NCBI GenBank assembly: GCA_020852655.1
Contig: JADZAI010000009.1
Coordinates: forward strand, 1 to 64,000
Length of the DNA stretch: 64,000 bases
Source of the DNA: Alphaproteobacteria bacterium
GTDB lineage: Bacteria > Pseudomonadota > Alphaproteobacteria > Micropepsales > Micropepsaceae
Direction: 5' to 3'
Below, piece by piece: positions 8,674-17,393 of this stretch; the first letter of the stretch is position 1; each line of letters starts with the position of its first letter. The position numbers were made by a program, and so were the translations under genes. The notes beneath the pieces are model-generated. The model was not told the origin of the DNA. It saw nothing but the letters and a program-made list of their open reading frames with translations, and searched no databases.

Positions 8674-9294
8674 TCAGGCGCGGACGGCGCGGCCCCAGTA
8701 GTTGAAGCCGGCGAAGCGCGGGGTGCCGGGGAGGTACATGGTTTCCATGGCCTCGACGGCAAAGCCGCCCTCCTTCAGCAGTTGCGGTATCGGGCGGCAG
8801 AGGTGGCAGCCGCCGGCGATGCGTTTCCAGAACGGTTCGATCCGGCGCTGCCAGGCCTGGACCTTTTCGTCGGGCGCGAGGCCGTGCTCGCAGAAGAGCA
8901 ATTTCGCGCCCGGCCGCATGACGCGGCCGATGGCGCTCATGGCCCTGGGCACGTCGGGGATGGTGCAGAAGGTGTAGGTGACGACGACGGTGTCGACGCT
9001 GGCGGGCGGAAGGTCGATGTCCTCGGCCTTGAGACCGGTGAATTCGACCTTGAGCCCGGCTTCGGCAGCCCGCGCGGCGGCCCGCTCGCGGAGCTTCGGA
9101 TGCGGCTCGAGCCCGATGAGGCGGGTGACCTTGGACTTGTCGTAATGGGCGAGGTTGTGGCCGGCGCCCATGCCGATCTCCAGCACCTCGCCTTCGGCCT
9201 GCGGCACCACCTTGCGGCGCTGATAGGTGATGGGCTTGGCGCCCATCGCGGAATTGAGCAGCGGCGGCAGGATATAGCGGTCGTAGAAGCCCAT
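8674..9294 (-). CDS. Class I SAM-dependent methyltransferase, 206 aa
   Basis: Motif I reads VLEIGMGAGHNL, followed by GLEPHPKLRERA for motif II and a post-motif IV strand GAKLLFCEHGLAP. The residues PGTPRFAGFNYWG at the C-terminus match a subgroup of UbiE-like methyltransferases of unknown substrate that I recall from bacteria and from the mammalian METTL7 group. The ATG is preceded by a strong GGAGGGAG ribosome binding site, which fixes the start. It is divergent from the oxygenase gene. Substrate unknown; lipids or thiols are possible. Confidence 0.85.
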   Translation of the reverse strand: MGFYDRYILPPLLNSAMGAKPITYQRRKVVPQAEGEVLEIGMGAGHNLAHYDKSKVTRLIGLEPHPKLRERAAARAAEAGLKVEFTGLKAEDIDLPPASVDTVVVTYTFCTIPDVPRAMSAIGRVMRPGAKLLFCEHGLAPDEKVQAWQRRIEPFWKRIAGGCHLCRPIPQLLKEGGFAVEAMETMYLPGTPRFAGFNYWGRAVRA

Positions 9295-9461
9295 GGCTCT
9301 CCCTCCGGATCGTTGCGGGCTCTGACGGCCCTTCCCCGACAGGCTAGGCGCGGAAGGGGGCCGTGTCACCGCTTAGTCACCGCTTTCCGGGGCTTGAGGA
9401 GACGGCCCGAAATGCGCGATCCTGCCGCCGGTCCGGCAGGTTTGTGCAAGGCGGCGATCAG

Positions 9462-10601
9462 GTGAAGTACCGCAATTTGATGGTCGGCGATCCGGCGCCC
9501 TGGTTCCGGCAGGCCTCGACCAGCAACCCGCGCTATAATTTCGACACCGCGGCGGGGCGCTATATCGTGCTGTGCTTCTTCGGCTCGGCCGGCGAGGAAC
9601 GCGGCCGCCGGGCGCTGGGCTTCGCGGCCTCGCAGCGCGGCCGCTTCGACGACGAGCAGATCAGCTTCTTCGGCGTCAGCAACGATTCGCGCGACCTGAC
9701 CGAAACGCGGGTGCGCGAGGCGCTGCCGGGCGTGCGCTTCTTCTGGGACTTCGACGCGACGGTGGCGCGGCTCTATGGGTCGGCGCCGGTGGAGGCGGGC
9801 GAGGGGCGCCAGACGCTGAGGCTGCTGTGGTTCTTGCTCGACCCCAATCTCAGGGTGATCGCCGCGATCCCGTTCCAGGCCGACGGATCGGACGAGCGGC
9901 AGATGCTGAACGTGCTGAACACGCTGCCGCCGATACCGCGCTATGCCGGGCTGGAGTTGCAGGCGCCGGTGCTGTTCCTGCCGAACGTCTTCGAGCCAGA
10001 ACTGTGCCGCGAGCTGATCGACATGTACGAGGCCGACGGCGGCAAGGAATCGGGCTTCATGCGCGAGGTCGACGGCAAGACCGTGTCGGTGCACGACTAC
10101 GGCCACAAGCGCCGGCGCGATTTCGACATCGCCGACCAGGCCATCATCGCGCGCACCCGCGAACGGGTGAAGCGGCGCATCGCGCCCGAGATCCAGAAGG
10201 TGCACCAGTTCGAAGTGACGCGCATGGAGCGCTACATCGTCGCCTGCTACGAGGCCGAGACCGGCGGGCATTTCCGCCCGCACCGCGACAACACCACGAA
10301 GGGCACCGCGCACCGGCGCTTCGCGGTCTCGATCAACCTCAACGGCGCCTTCGACGGCGGCGAGATCGGCTTTCCCGAATTCAGCCCGCGCACCTACAAG
10401 GCGCCGCCCGGCGGCGCCGTGGTGTTCTCATGCTCGCTGCTGCACTGGGTGAAGCCGGTGACGAAGGGCCGGCGCTTCGCCTTCCTGCCGTTCCTCTATG
10501 ACGAGACGGCGGCGCGCCAGCGCGAGGAGAACAACGCCTTCCTGGGCGAAGGGGTCGCGGCCTATCGCGCCGCGACGGTCCCGGAAGCGGCCCAGGGCTG
10601 A
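9462..10601 (+). CDS. Redoxin-like domain fused to 2OG-Fe(II) oxygenase, 379 aa
   Basis: Two domains. Residues 1-155 look like a thioredoxin/AhpC-type fold (VGDPAPWF, IVLCFFGSAG, WFLLDPNLRVI), but the usual peroxidatic cysteine after the FF strand is absent. Residues 165-370 form a prolyl-4-hydroxylase-like dioxygenase with HFRPHRDN (His and Asp iron ligands, about 270-277), a distal His in LLHWVKP (about 327) and an Arg/Lys pair after it for 2-oxoglutarate. I chose the GTG giving MKYRNLMVGDPAP over the ATG six codons later because the KYRNL start is the form I recall in this family. It may hydroxylate a protein or peptide; the substrate is unknown. Confidence 0.82.
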   Translation: MKYRNLMVGDPAPWFRQASTSNPRYNFDTAAGRYIVLCFFGSAGEERGRRALGFAASQRGRFDDEQISFFGVSNDSRDLTETRVREALPGVRFFWDFDATVARLYGSAPVEAGEGRQTLRLLWFLLDPNLRVIAAIPFQADGSDERQMLNVLNTLPPIPRYAGLELQAPVLFLPNVFEPELCRELIDMYEADGGKESGFMREVDGKTVSVHDYGHKRRRDFDIADQAIIARTRERVKRRIAPEIQKVHQFEVTRMERYIVACYEAETGGHFRPHRDNTTKGTAHRRFAVSINLNGAFDGGEIGFPEFSPRTYKAPPGGAVVFSCSLLHWVKPVTKGRRFAFLPFLYDETAARQREENNAFLGEGVAAYRAATVPEAAQG

Positions 10602-10625
10602 GCGGCGAGCTTCAAGCGGCGGGCT

Positions 10626-10835
10626 TCAGCGCCGGCGCCCGGCGGGGCGGATGAAGAACGCCATCACGATGAGGCCGAGCCCGAGGCCGGCCAGCGCGCC
10701 GGCGACCTGGCCGACGGTGCGCATCAGTTCGGCCGGGTCGCTGGCGCCTTCCTGATGGCTCTGGAAATAGAGGAAGAGCGCCACGCCGGCGACGATCGGG
10801 ATGAGGCCGGAAAGGGCGAGGCGGGGGTTCTTCAT
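10626..10835 (-). CDS. Small two-helix membrane protein, 69 aa
   Basis: Two hydrophobic segments (about residues 9-24 and 43-62) flank a short polar loop, and the C-terminus is basic (RPAGRRR), which predicts a cytoplasmic tail. The start codon overlaps the stop of the upstream DUF1244 gene in an ATGA arrangement, so the two are translationally coupled. I do not recognise a family. It is short but its coupling and clean topology make it credible. Confidence 0.72.
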   Translation of the reverse strand: MKNPRLALSGLIPIVAGVALFLYFQSHQEGASDPAELMRTVGQVAGALAGLGLGLIVMAFFIRPAGRRR

Positions 10836-11164
10836 GAGCAGCCGCCGGGCTTGGCCGGCGCCGAGGGGACATGGTGCGGATGGTCGGCGGCGAAGCGGGC
10901 CTGCGCCTCGGGGCTGGCCTCGGTCTGGTATTTCGCCTTCCACTCGGCCTGCGGCATGCCGTAGACGGCGGCGCGGCCCTCGTCGCGGGTGACCGCCGCG
11001 CCGCGTTCCGCCGCGGCCTCGCGCAGCCAGTCGCCGAGGCAGTTCCGGCAGAAGCCGGCGAGGTTCATGAGGTCGATATTCTGCACATCCGTGCGCTGGC
11101 GCAGATGGGCGACGAGGCGCCGGAACGCGGCGGCCTCCGATTCGGTGCGGGTCTTCTCGTCCAT
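10832..11164 (-). CDS. DUF1244 family protein, 110 aa
   Basis: A short soluble protein with the signature HLRQRTDVQNIDLMNLAGFC followed by RNCLGDWL and YGMPQAEWKAKYQTEA. This is the conserved core of DUF1244, a small family almost confined to Proteobacteria whose structure is helical and whose function is unknown. Two cysteines in FCRNCL could bind metal. It ends in ...PGGCS. The gene overlaps the small membrane protein by four bases and follows the amidohydrolase gene with a nine-base gap, so three genes are probably one transcript. Confidence 0.85.
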   Translation of the reverse strand: MDEKTRTESEAAAFRRLVAHLRQRTDVQNIDLMNLAGFCRNCLGDWLREAAAERGAAVTRDEGRAAVYGMPQAEWKAKYQTEASPEAQARFAADHPHHVPSAPAKPGGCS

Positions 11165-11173
11165 GGGGACATT

Positions 11174-11929
11174 CTAGGCGCTTGCGGCCATTTCCGCGAG
11201 AGCCCGGCGGAGCGCCCGGGCGACGATGCCGCTCATGCGGGCGACGCCTTCCGGTTCGGCGATGAGGTCCTGGCGGATCTCGATGAGCGCGTGCGGCAGG
11301 CCGCGCATCGTGCCGTGGGTCCACATCGTGTCGCCTTCGAGGGCGCCGTGATAGGGCTCGTTGTCGCCGACGACGAGGTCGCCCTCCGCCTCGAAGGCCG
11401 CAAGCAGCGGCCTGGCGAGGCGCGCGTCGCGGTCCCACAGCACGCCGACATGCCAGGGCCGCGGCACGTTCCGCCAGGCCGGGGTGAAGCTGTGCATCGA
11501 GACGAGGGTCGGCGCGACGCCGGCGGCGAGGGCGGCGTCGATCGCGGCGGTGAGGGCGGCGTGATAGGGCGCGTGGAACTGAGCGATGCGGCGGCGGAAT
11601 TCGGCCTCGCCGGCGCGCGCATTGCCGGGGATGAGGGCGCCGTCGGAGAGGCGCATCACGATGGTCGGATCGTCCGGGCCGCGGTTGAGGTCGATCAGCA
11701 GGCGTGTCCAGCGGCCGAGCAATGCGGGGGCGTCGAAAAGTCCTGCGAGGGCGCGCGTCATCGCCGCGGCGCCGATGTCGTAGGCGATGTGGCGCTGGAA
11801 CTGCGCAGGCTCAAGGCCGAGATCGCCATAGGCGGCAGGCAGGGCGTTCGAGGCATGGTCGCAGCAGAAGATCAGCGGCGACGCCGCCGGGCCGGGGATG
11901 ATCTCGAAAGCCTGCTCGTCGCTCGCCAT
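11174..11929 (-). CDS. N-formylglutamate amidohydrolase family protein
   Basis: A 251-residue zinc-hydrolase-like protein. Family motifs visible are CDHASNALP (about residues 23-31), DIGA, LIDLNRGPDD, SMHSFTP and the late segment NEPYHG. The family includes HutG-type enzymes that split N-formylglutamate, but this stand-alone subgroup in alphaproteobacteria is often not in a histidine pathway, and no hut genes are nearby. It is the first gene of a likely operon with DUF1244 and a small membrane protein, and it is divergent from glycerate kinase across an 82-base gap. Confidence 0.85.
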   Translation of the reverse strand: MASDEQAFEIIPGPAASPLIFCCDHASNALPAAYGDLGLEPAQFQRHIAYDIGAAAMTRALAGLFDAPALLGRWTRLLIDLNRGPDDPTIVMRLSDGALIPGNARAGEAEFRRRIAQFHAPYHAALTAAIDAALAAGVAPTLVSMHSFTPAWRNVPRPWHVGVLWDRDARLARPLLAAFEAEGDLVVGDNEPYHGALEGDTMWTHGTMRGLPHALIEIRQDLIAEPEGVARMSGIVARALRRALAEMAASA

Positions 11930-12011
11930 GGGGCCGCTTCGTTCCTTGCGCTGGGCGCCAAGAGACTGCTTTGGTCGGCCGGCGCAAGGGGCGAGCGCAC
12001 GAGGATGGGCG

Positions 12012-13280
12012 ATGGCGGATGAAGGCCTGCTGCGGCAGGCGCTCGGCCGGATCTGGGCGGCGGCGCTGGGCGCGGCCGATGCGGGGGCGCGGGTCGGCGC
12101 GCATCTGCCGCCGCTGCCGAAGGGGCGGCTCTTCGTCTGCGGCGCCGGCAAGGCGGCGGCCGCGATGGCGGAGGCGGTGGAAGCGCAATGGGCCGGGCCG
12201 CTCGAAGGGTTGGTCGTCACGCAGGCGGGCGGGCCGGCTGCGGCGCTGACGCGGATCAGGCCGATCGCGGCCTCGCACCCGCTGCCCGGACTGGAGGCCC
12301 AGGCGGCGGCGGCGGAGACGCTGGTGCGGGCGGCGATGCTGACGGCGGACGACCGGATGCTGGTGCTGCTGTCGGGCGGCGGCTCGGCGCTGTGGCCCGC
12401 GCCGCGCCGGCCGCTGACGCTGGAGGGCAAGCGCGCGGTGACGCAGGCGCTGCTCAGGAGCGGGGCGCCGATCGACGAGATCAACACGGTGCGCAAGCAT
12501 CTCTCGCGCATCAAGGGCGGGCGTCTGGCACAGGCGGCCGGCCCCTGCCCCATCCTGGCGCTGGGGGTCAGCGACGTGCCGGGCGACGATCCGGCGGTGA
12601 TCGCCTCGGGCCCGGTGACGCCGGACCCAAGCACCCGCGCCGAGGCCGAAGCGATCCTGGCACGGCGGAAGGTGGCGCTGACGGACGCGGTGCGCGCGGT
12701 CCTCGCCGATCCCGCCAGCGAAACGCCGAAGCCGGGCGATCCCTGCTTCGCCCGCGTCGACTACCGCATCGTGCTGCGCCCGGCCGATGCGCTGGCCGCG
12801 GCGGCGGAGGCGGCGCAGAGGCTGGGCTATGCGCCGGTGGTGCTGGGCGATGCGCTGGAGGGCGAGGCCCGCACGGTCGCCGCGGCGCATGCGGCGCTGG
12901 CGCGCGCGGCGCAGCAGGCGGGACGGCGGACGGCGCTGATCTCGGGCGGCGAGTTGACGGTGACGATGACGGGCCACGGCACCGGCGGGCCGAACCGCGA
13001 ATATGCGCTGGCCCTCGCTCTGGCCCTGGAGGGGGCGCCGGGCATCGCCGCGCTGGCCGCCGACAGCGACGGGCTGGACGGATCGCCCGACGCGGCCGGC
13101 GCGATGGTGCTGCCGTCGACGCTGGAGCGCGGGCGTGTCAAGCATTTAGACGCCAAGCGTTCGCTGGACGCGAACGACTCCGGGGGTTATTTCGGGGCCC
13201 TGGGCGACGCCGTCGTCACCGGCCCGACACGGACCAATGTGAACGATGTGCGGGTCATCCTGATCGATCCGATTGAATAG
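12012..13280 (+). CDS. Glycerate 2-kinase (GckA/TtuD type, DUF4147 and MOFRL domains)
   Basis: A 422-residue kinase that phosphorylates D-glycerate to 2-phosphoglycerate. The N-terminal domain has FVCGAGKAAAAMA and LLSGGGSAL; the centre has NTVRKHLSRIKGG and SDVPGDDP with SGPVTPDPST; the C-terminal MOFRL domain has GGELTVT, GGPNREYALALAL and SDGLDG. All are family hallmarks. The start ATG gives MADEGLL. Pyruvate kinase follows after five bases, so the operon turns glycerate into pyruvate once enolase acts. The glycolate oxidase genes 5 kb away fit a shared glycolate/glyoxylate/glycerate route. Confidence 0.92.
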   Translation: MADEGLLRQALGRIWAAALGAADAGARVGAHLPPLPKGRLFVCGAGKAAAAMAEAVEAQWAGPLEGLVVTQAGGPAAALTRIRPIAASHPLPGLEAQAAAAETLVRAAMLTADDRMLVLLSGGGSALWPAPRRPLTLEGKRAVTQALLRSGAPIDEINTVRKHLSRIKGGRLAQAAGPCPILALGVSDVPGDDPAVIASGPVTPDPSTRAEAEAILARRKVALTDAVRAVLADPASETPKPGDPCFARVDYRIVLRPADALAAAAEAAQRLGYAPVVLGDALEGEARTVAAAHAALARAAQQAGRRTALISGGELTVTMTGHGTGGPNREYALALALALEGAPGIAALAADSDGLDGSPDAAGAMVLPSTLERGRVKHLDAKRSLDANDSGGYFGALGDAVVTGPTRTNVNDVRVILIDPIE

Positions 13281-13285
13281 GTCCC

Positions 13286-14731
13286 ATGCGCCGCAACCGG
13301 AATGTGAAAATCCTGGCGACGCTGGGTCCTGCGAGTTCGACACGCGAGCAGATCGAGGCGCTGTTCCGCGCCGGCGCCGACGTGTTCCGCATCAATATGA
13401 GCCACACCAAGCACGATCTGCTGCGCGAGCTGGTGGGGCATGTCAGGGCGATCGAGGCGGACCTGGAGCGGCCGATCGGCATTCTCGCCGATTTGCAGGG
13501 ACCGAAGCTGCGCATCGGCTCGTTCGCGGGCGGGCCGGTGATGCTGGAGCCGGGCAAGCGCTTCACGCTGGAGCTGGAGGCGGTGCCCGGCGGCGCCGAG
13601 CGCGTGCAGCTTCCGCACAAGGAAATCCTCCAGGCGCTGGTGCCGGGGGCGCGGCTGATGCTCGATGACGGCAAGCTGGTGCTGCGGGTCGAGGAAGCCT
13701 CGCCGACGCGCGCCGTGACGGTGGTCGAGATCGGCGGGCGGCTGTCGGACCGCAAGGGCGTCAACGTGCCCGACGTGCATCTCGCGATCCCCGCGCTGAC
13801 CGAGAAGGACCGCGCCGATCTTTCCGCCGCGGTCGATGCCGGGGTCGACTGGATCGCCCTCTCCTTCGTGCAGACCGCGGCCGACGTCGCCGAGGCGAAG
13901 AAGATGGTGATGGGCCGCGCCGGGGTGATGGCGAAGATCGAGAAGCCGCAGGCGCTGGAGCGGCTGAACGACATTCTCGACATGGCCGACGGCATCATGA
14001 TCGCGCGCGGCGACCTCGGCGTCGAACTGCCGCTGGAGGACGTGCCGGGCAAGCAGAAGCTCATCAACCGCGCGGCCCGCAAGGCGGGCAAGCCCGTGGT
14101 TGTCGCAACCCAGATGCTGGAATCGATGATCGAGAAGCCGGCGCCGACGCGCGCCGAGGTCTCCGACGTCGCGACCGCGGTGTTCGAGGGCGCCGACGCG
14201 ATCATGCTGTCGGCCGAGTCGGCGGCGGGCGCCTGGCCGGTCGCGGCGGTGGCGACGATGAACCGGGTCGCCGAGCGGGTGGAGGGCGAGCCCTTCTTCC
14301 GCTCCATCGTCGAGGCCCAGCGCGCCGAGCCCGAGGCGACGGCGGCCGACGCGATCACCGCGGCGGCGCACCAGATCGCGGAGAATCTGAAGGTCGCGGC
14401 GATCGTCACTTACACCGCCTCCGGCGCGACGGCGCTGCGCGCCTCGCGCGAGCGGCCCAACGTGCCGGTGCTGGCGCTTTCGCCGGTGCTGAAGACGGCG
14501 CGGCGGCTGGCGATCGCCTGGGGGCTGCACTGTGTGGTGGTCGAGGAGCCCAAGGACCTCGACGGCATGGTCGACCAGGCCTGCAAGCTCGCCTGGCGCG
14601 AGGGCTATGCGAAGATCGGCCAGCGGGTGATCGTCATCTGCGGCGTCCCGCTCGGCACCCCCGGCGCCACCAACATGCTCCGCGTCGCCATCGTCGGCCG
14701 CAGCGTCGAGGCGATGCAGGGCGGGAGCTAG
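13286..14731 (+). CDS. pyk: Pyruvate kinase
   Basis: A 481-residue enzyme making pyruvate and ATP from phosphoenolpyruvate and ADP. Clear motifs: KILATLGPAS and FRINMSHT at the N-terminus, DLQGPKLRIG, the active-site lysine segment MAKIEKPQAL, MIARGDLGVELP, ATQMLESM, and a C-terminal allosteric domain ending GTPGATNMLRV. It is full length and nothing catalytic is missing. It is directly downstream of glycerate kinase with a five-base gap, a pairing seen in other proteobacteria (ttuD-pyk), which suggests this isozyme serves glycerate catabolism. Confidence 0.96.
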   Translation: MRRNRNVKILATLGPASSTREQIEALFRAGADVFRINMSHTKHDLLRELVGHVRAIEADLERPIGILADLQGPKLRIGSFAGGPVMLEPGKRFTLELEAVPGGAERVQLPHKEILQALVPGARLMLDDGKLVLRVEEASPTRAVTVVEIGGRLSDRKGVNVPDVHLAIPALTEKDRADLSAAVDAGVDWIALSFVQTAADVAEAKKMVMGRAGVMAKIEKPQALERLNDILDMADGIMIARGDLGVELPLEDVPGKQKLINRAARKAGKPVVVATQMLESMIEKPAPTRAEVSDVATAVFEGADAIMLSAESAAGAWPVAAVATMNRVAERVEGEPFFRSIVEAQRAEPEATAADAITAAAHQIAENLKVAAIVTYTASGATALRASRERPNVPVLALSPVLKTARRLAIAWGLHCVVVEEPKDLDGMVDQACKLAWREGYAKIGQRVIVICGVPLGTPGATNMLRVAIVGRSVEAMQGGS

Positions 14732-14783
14732 AAGTCGAGCGGACCGCGCTGGCGGCTCGTTGGTGTCATCGCTCATCCCAGGG

Positions 14784-14835
14784 TGTCATCCTCCGGCGCG
14801 CCGCCGTGAGGCGCCGCGACCGGGGGAGCCATGCC
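14784..14835. repeat. Copy of the TGTCATCC palindromic element
   Basis: Forward copy: TGTCATCCTCCGGCGCG at one end, CGGGGGAGCCATGCC at the other, with the central GCCGCCGTGAGGCG stem. It matches the copies in the 7-8.5 kb islands. Confidence 0.8.
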
Positions 14836-14888
14836 GGCGCGGTTGAAGATTGAGCATCGGCAGCTCAACGACATCTGCACCCGCGGAC

Positions 14889-15063
14889 GCCCTACGCCCA
14901 AGGCCCCCTTCCGGCCTGTCGGCCACCTTCCCCCAACGGGGGAAGGCGCTCATGGCGAAGGCCGGTGTCGTTGCAGCAGGTGTCGTCGCAGCGGCTGCTC
15001 GTGATGGTCTTCCCCCGTAGGGGGAAGGTGGCCGGAGGCCGGAAGGGGGTCTTGGGCGTGGAG
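14889..15063. repeat. Large inverted repeat, arms about 53 bases
   Basis: The left arm (about 14891-14945) reads CCTACGCCCAAGGCCCCC, then a CCGGCC segment, then CTTCCCCCAACGGGGGAAG. The right arm (about 15009-15061) is its near-exact reverse complement, ending GGGGGTCTTGGGCGTGG. A 63-base spacer separates them. Each arm itself contains a small CTTCCCCC/GGGGGAAG hairpin, so the element is nested. Confidence 0.8.
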
Positions 15064-15110
15064 CATCCGCCGCCTCAAGACGCGCGTACCCGCCGCACCG
15101 CGGCCAGATT

Positions 15111-15215
15111 TGTCATTCCGGGCCGAGCCAGATCCTGCGCCTCCGAGGCAATGTGTCGTTCGCGGCATGGGTCCTTGGGTTCGGACGCCTTCGGCGTCCG
15201 CCCCAAGGATGACAG
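15111..15215. repeat. Longer TGTCAT/ATGACA-ended element
   Basis: Bounded by TGTCATTCCGGG and CCCCAAGGATGACAG. An internal stem CGGACGCC/GGCGTCCG is present. The ends match those of the shorter repeat family in this window. Confidence 0.65.
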
Positions 15216-15280
15216 AAAGGGAGGGGGCCGGGTGGTGCGGGGATTGCTCCCGAAGGAGCAAGTCAGTGCCGCGAGGCGAT

Positions 15281-16360
15281 ATGAAGCTCGTTTCGATACA
15301 ATATCTGCGCGCCGTCGCGGCGCTTTTCGTGGTGGCGTATCACCTTGGGCCACAACTGGAGCGCATGGGCTCGGATTGGCCCGTACCGGCCTAGCTAAGC
15401 GCAGGCGTCGACATCTTCTTCGTGATCAGCGGCTGCATCATGTGGATCACCACATCGACGCGATCGACGACGCCGCAGGAATTCTACGCCAACCGCATTT
15501 TGCGGATCGTGCCGCTTTATTACCTGATCACGACCGCCTGGGTGCTCCTGCTCGTCGTCGCGCCGTCGCTGCTCCAGACGTCGCGCCTCGACACATGGCA
15601 TGTCATCTCGTCCTACCTGTTCATTCCGAGCGCACACCCGGTCACCGGGGCGATGGAACCTGTCGTGTTTGCCGGCTGGACGCTGAACTACGAGATGTTC
15701 TTCTATTTGATCTTCGGCGCCTGCCTGATCCTGCCGGCATCGCTGCGCATGATGTCGACCGTGGGCATCCTGACCAGCCTGGTGCTCGCGGGACTTTTCG
15801 TCGATCACGGGGCTACGGTGATCGGCTTCTATACGTCCAGCATCCTCGCCGAGTTCGCGATCGGCATGGCCCTCGGCTGGGCTTTCGAGAACCGCCGGCT
15901 TCTCAAGGCTCGCCTTGCCTTGGCGGCCGGATCACTCGGCTTCCTCGCCCTGCCGGTGCTGCATGCCGCAATGCCGGATGCGCCGCGCCTGCTGACCTTC
16001 GGCCTGCCGGCGACCTTGATCGTGGCAGGAGGACTATCGCTCGACCAGGCACGCCGGGTCGCCCAATGGCGGCTGCCGCATCTGCTCGGCGATGCCTCCT
16101 ATTCCATCTACCTGACCCACTCGATGACGCTGTCGGCGTTCGGGCAGGTCTGGCGAAAGCTGGGGCTGGTGGAGATTGCCGGCCCGGCGGCATTCGTGGC
16201 GGCGGCATTCGTCGCGGCCGCGGTGATCGGCGTGGCCTGCTACGCTACGGTCGAAGCACCGATGTTCCGGGCATCCCGGCGCTGGCAGCAGGCGAAGAAA
16301 CCGCTTTCGTCCGGCATCGCCTTGTCTTCGCCGTCATTGGCGCGCGGAAGCGCGCTTTAG
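15281..16360 (+). pseudogene. Acyltransferase family 3 gene interrupted by one in-frame TAG
   Basis: The frame starts MKLVSIQYLRAVAALFVVAYH, the standard start of membrane O-acyltransferases of the Acyltransf_3 family (catalytic-type His in AYH). It runs 37 codons, meets TAG at 15392-15394, and then continues without frame change into LSAGVDIFFVISGCIMW, the next conserved block, and on through about nine membrane segments to a normal end. Everything except the one stop is intact, so this looks like a recent nonsense mutation, a sequencing error or a readthrough codon. It stands alone beside repeat elements. Such enzymes modify lipids, polysaccharides or antibiotics. Confidence 0.85.
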
Positions 16361-16383
16361 CCCCCTTCTGTCGCTGCGCGACA

Positions 16384-16470
16384 TCTTCCCCCGCACCGCT
16401 CCGGCTTCGCCTCCGCTGGGGGAAGACAAGACATAGGCGATTGCCCTGCCCTATGGGGGAAGGCGCGCTC
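16384..16470. repeat. CTTCCCCC-type repeat elements
   Basis: Short inverted segments ATCTTCCCCCGCACC and GCTGGGGGAAGA, then a further GGGGGAAGG, resemble the arms of the large inverted repeat at 14.9 kb. They occupy the gap between the pseudogene and the PhyH-type gene. Confidence 0.55.
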
Positions 16471-16511
16471 CGCCGCGCTTCGCGCGCCCGGGGATGACGG
16501 CAAGGCGCCGG

Positions 16512-17330
16512 TCAGGCCGGGGCGTGGGCCTGTTCCAGAAGGTTCACCGCGGCGCCCTTCGCGACGTCCTGGACGATGGGTTCGGAGAGTTCGGTGTTGG
16601 CGTCGGGGCCGAGGCCGAGGAGGCGGTGCATCTCCTCGTCGAGGCCGGCGATGGTTTCGGGCGAGAGGGCGGCGTTCCAGTTCACCTGGGGGCGCAGGAA
16701 ATTGCACGAGTAATAGCCGAAGAGCAGCGCGCGATCCTCGTCCCTGGTCACGTTGTCGCCGGAGGTGTGCCACATGCGCCCCTCCATCGCGACGATCGAC
16801 CCCTTCGGCGCCTCGAACGGCACCATCCGGGCGCGCGCGTCGGCCGGCACGTCGCTGCGATGCACATAGCGATGGCTGCCCGGTAGATAGAGGGTCGCGC
16901 CGTTGGCGGCATGGACGTCGTTCAGGCACCAGATGATGTTGATCGCCCAGGGATGGGCCCACGGCTCGGGCACCACGATCGACTGGTCGGAATGGATCTT
17001 CATCGACTTCGCGCCGGGGCGCGCGATGTTGGCGGTGAAGTTCGAGATGAGGAAGCTCGGCCCGAGCAGGGCGGTCACGAGATCGAGCGCCAGCGGGTGG
17101 CGGATGAGGTCGCGGAACAAGCCGTCAATGTCGAGCAGGTTGAAGACGCGGACATTGGCCTCGTTCGGGTCGAGCACCGGCATGAAGGTGTCGACGCCGC
17201 GGCGGCGGCTTTCGGCCGCGGCGGCCCACAAATGCTCGCGCGCCCGGTCGGCCTCGGCGGCGCCGAGCACGCCGGGCACGATGCAATAGCCATCTTCGGT
17301 GAGCTGTTTCCGGGCGGCTGAAATGTCCAT
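16512..17330 (-). CDS. Phytanoyl-CoA dioxygenase (PhyH) family oxygenase, 272 aa
   Basis: A non-haem Fe(II)/2-oxoglutarate oxygenase. The iron ligands are read as HSD in KIHSDQS (about residues 112-116) and the distal His in GRMWHTSGDN. GATLYLPGSHRY is the family strand between them. Length and layout match PhyH proteins that act on small molecules rather than proteins. It begins MDISAARKQLTEDGY, with the DGY motif that is normal at this position. It is monocistronic by position. The substrate cannot be read from the sequence. Confidence 0.87.
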   Translation of the reverse strand: MDISAARKQLTEDGYCIVPGVLGAAEADRAREHLWAAAAESRRRGVDTFMPVLDPNEANVRVFNLLDIDGLFRDLIRHPLALDLVTALLGPSFLISNFTANIARPGAKSMKIHSDQSIVVPEPWAHPWAINIIWCLNDVHAANGATLYLPGSHRYVHRSDVPADARARMVPFEAPKGSIVAMEGRMWHTSGDNVTRDEDRALLFGYYSCNFLRPQVNWNAALSPETIAGLDEEMHRLLGLGPDANTELSEPIVQDVAKGAAVNLLEQAHAPA

Positions 17331-17393
17331 GGTCCTGGGTTCCCTGGCGGTCTTCTGGGCTGCCCGGAAATTAATACGCCGTTCTACTTCACG

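Larger units (their letters stand above)
14732..15280. repeat. Repeat block between pyk and the broken acyltransferase (no gene)
   Basis: It contains one copy of the palindromic element (14784-14835), a large inverted repeat (see 14889-15063), and a longer element at 15111-15215 with TGTCATTCC at one end and GGATGACAG at the other. No credible coding sequence is present. Confidence 0.8.
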
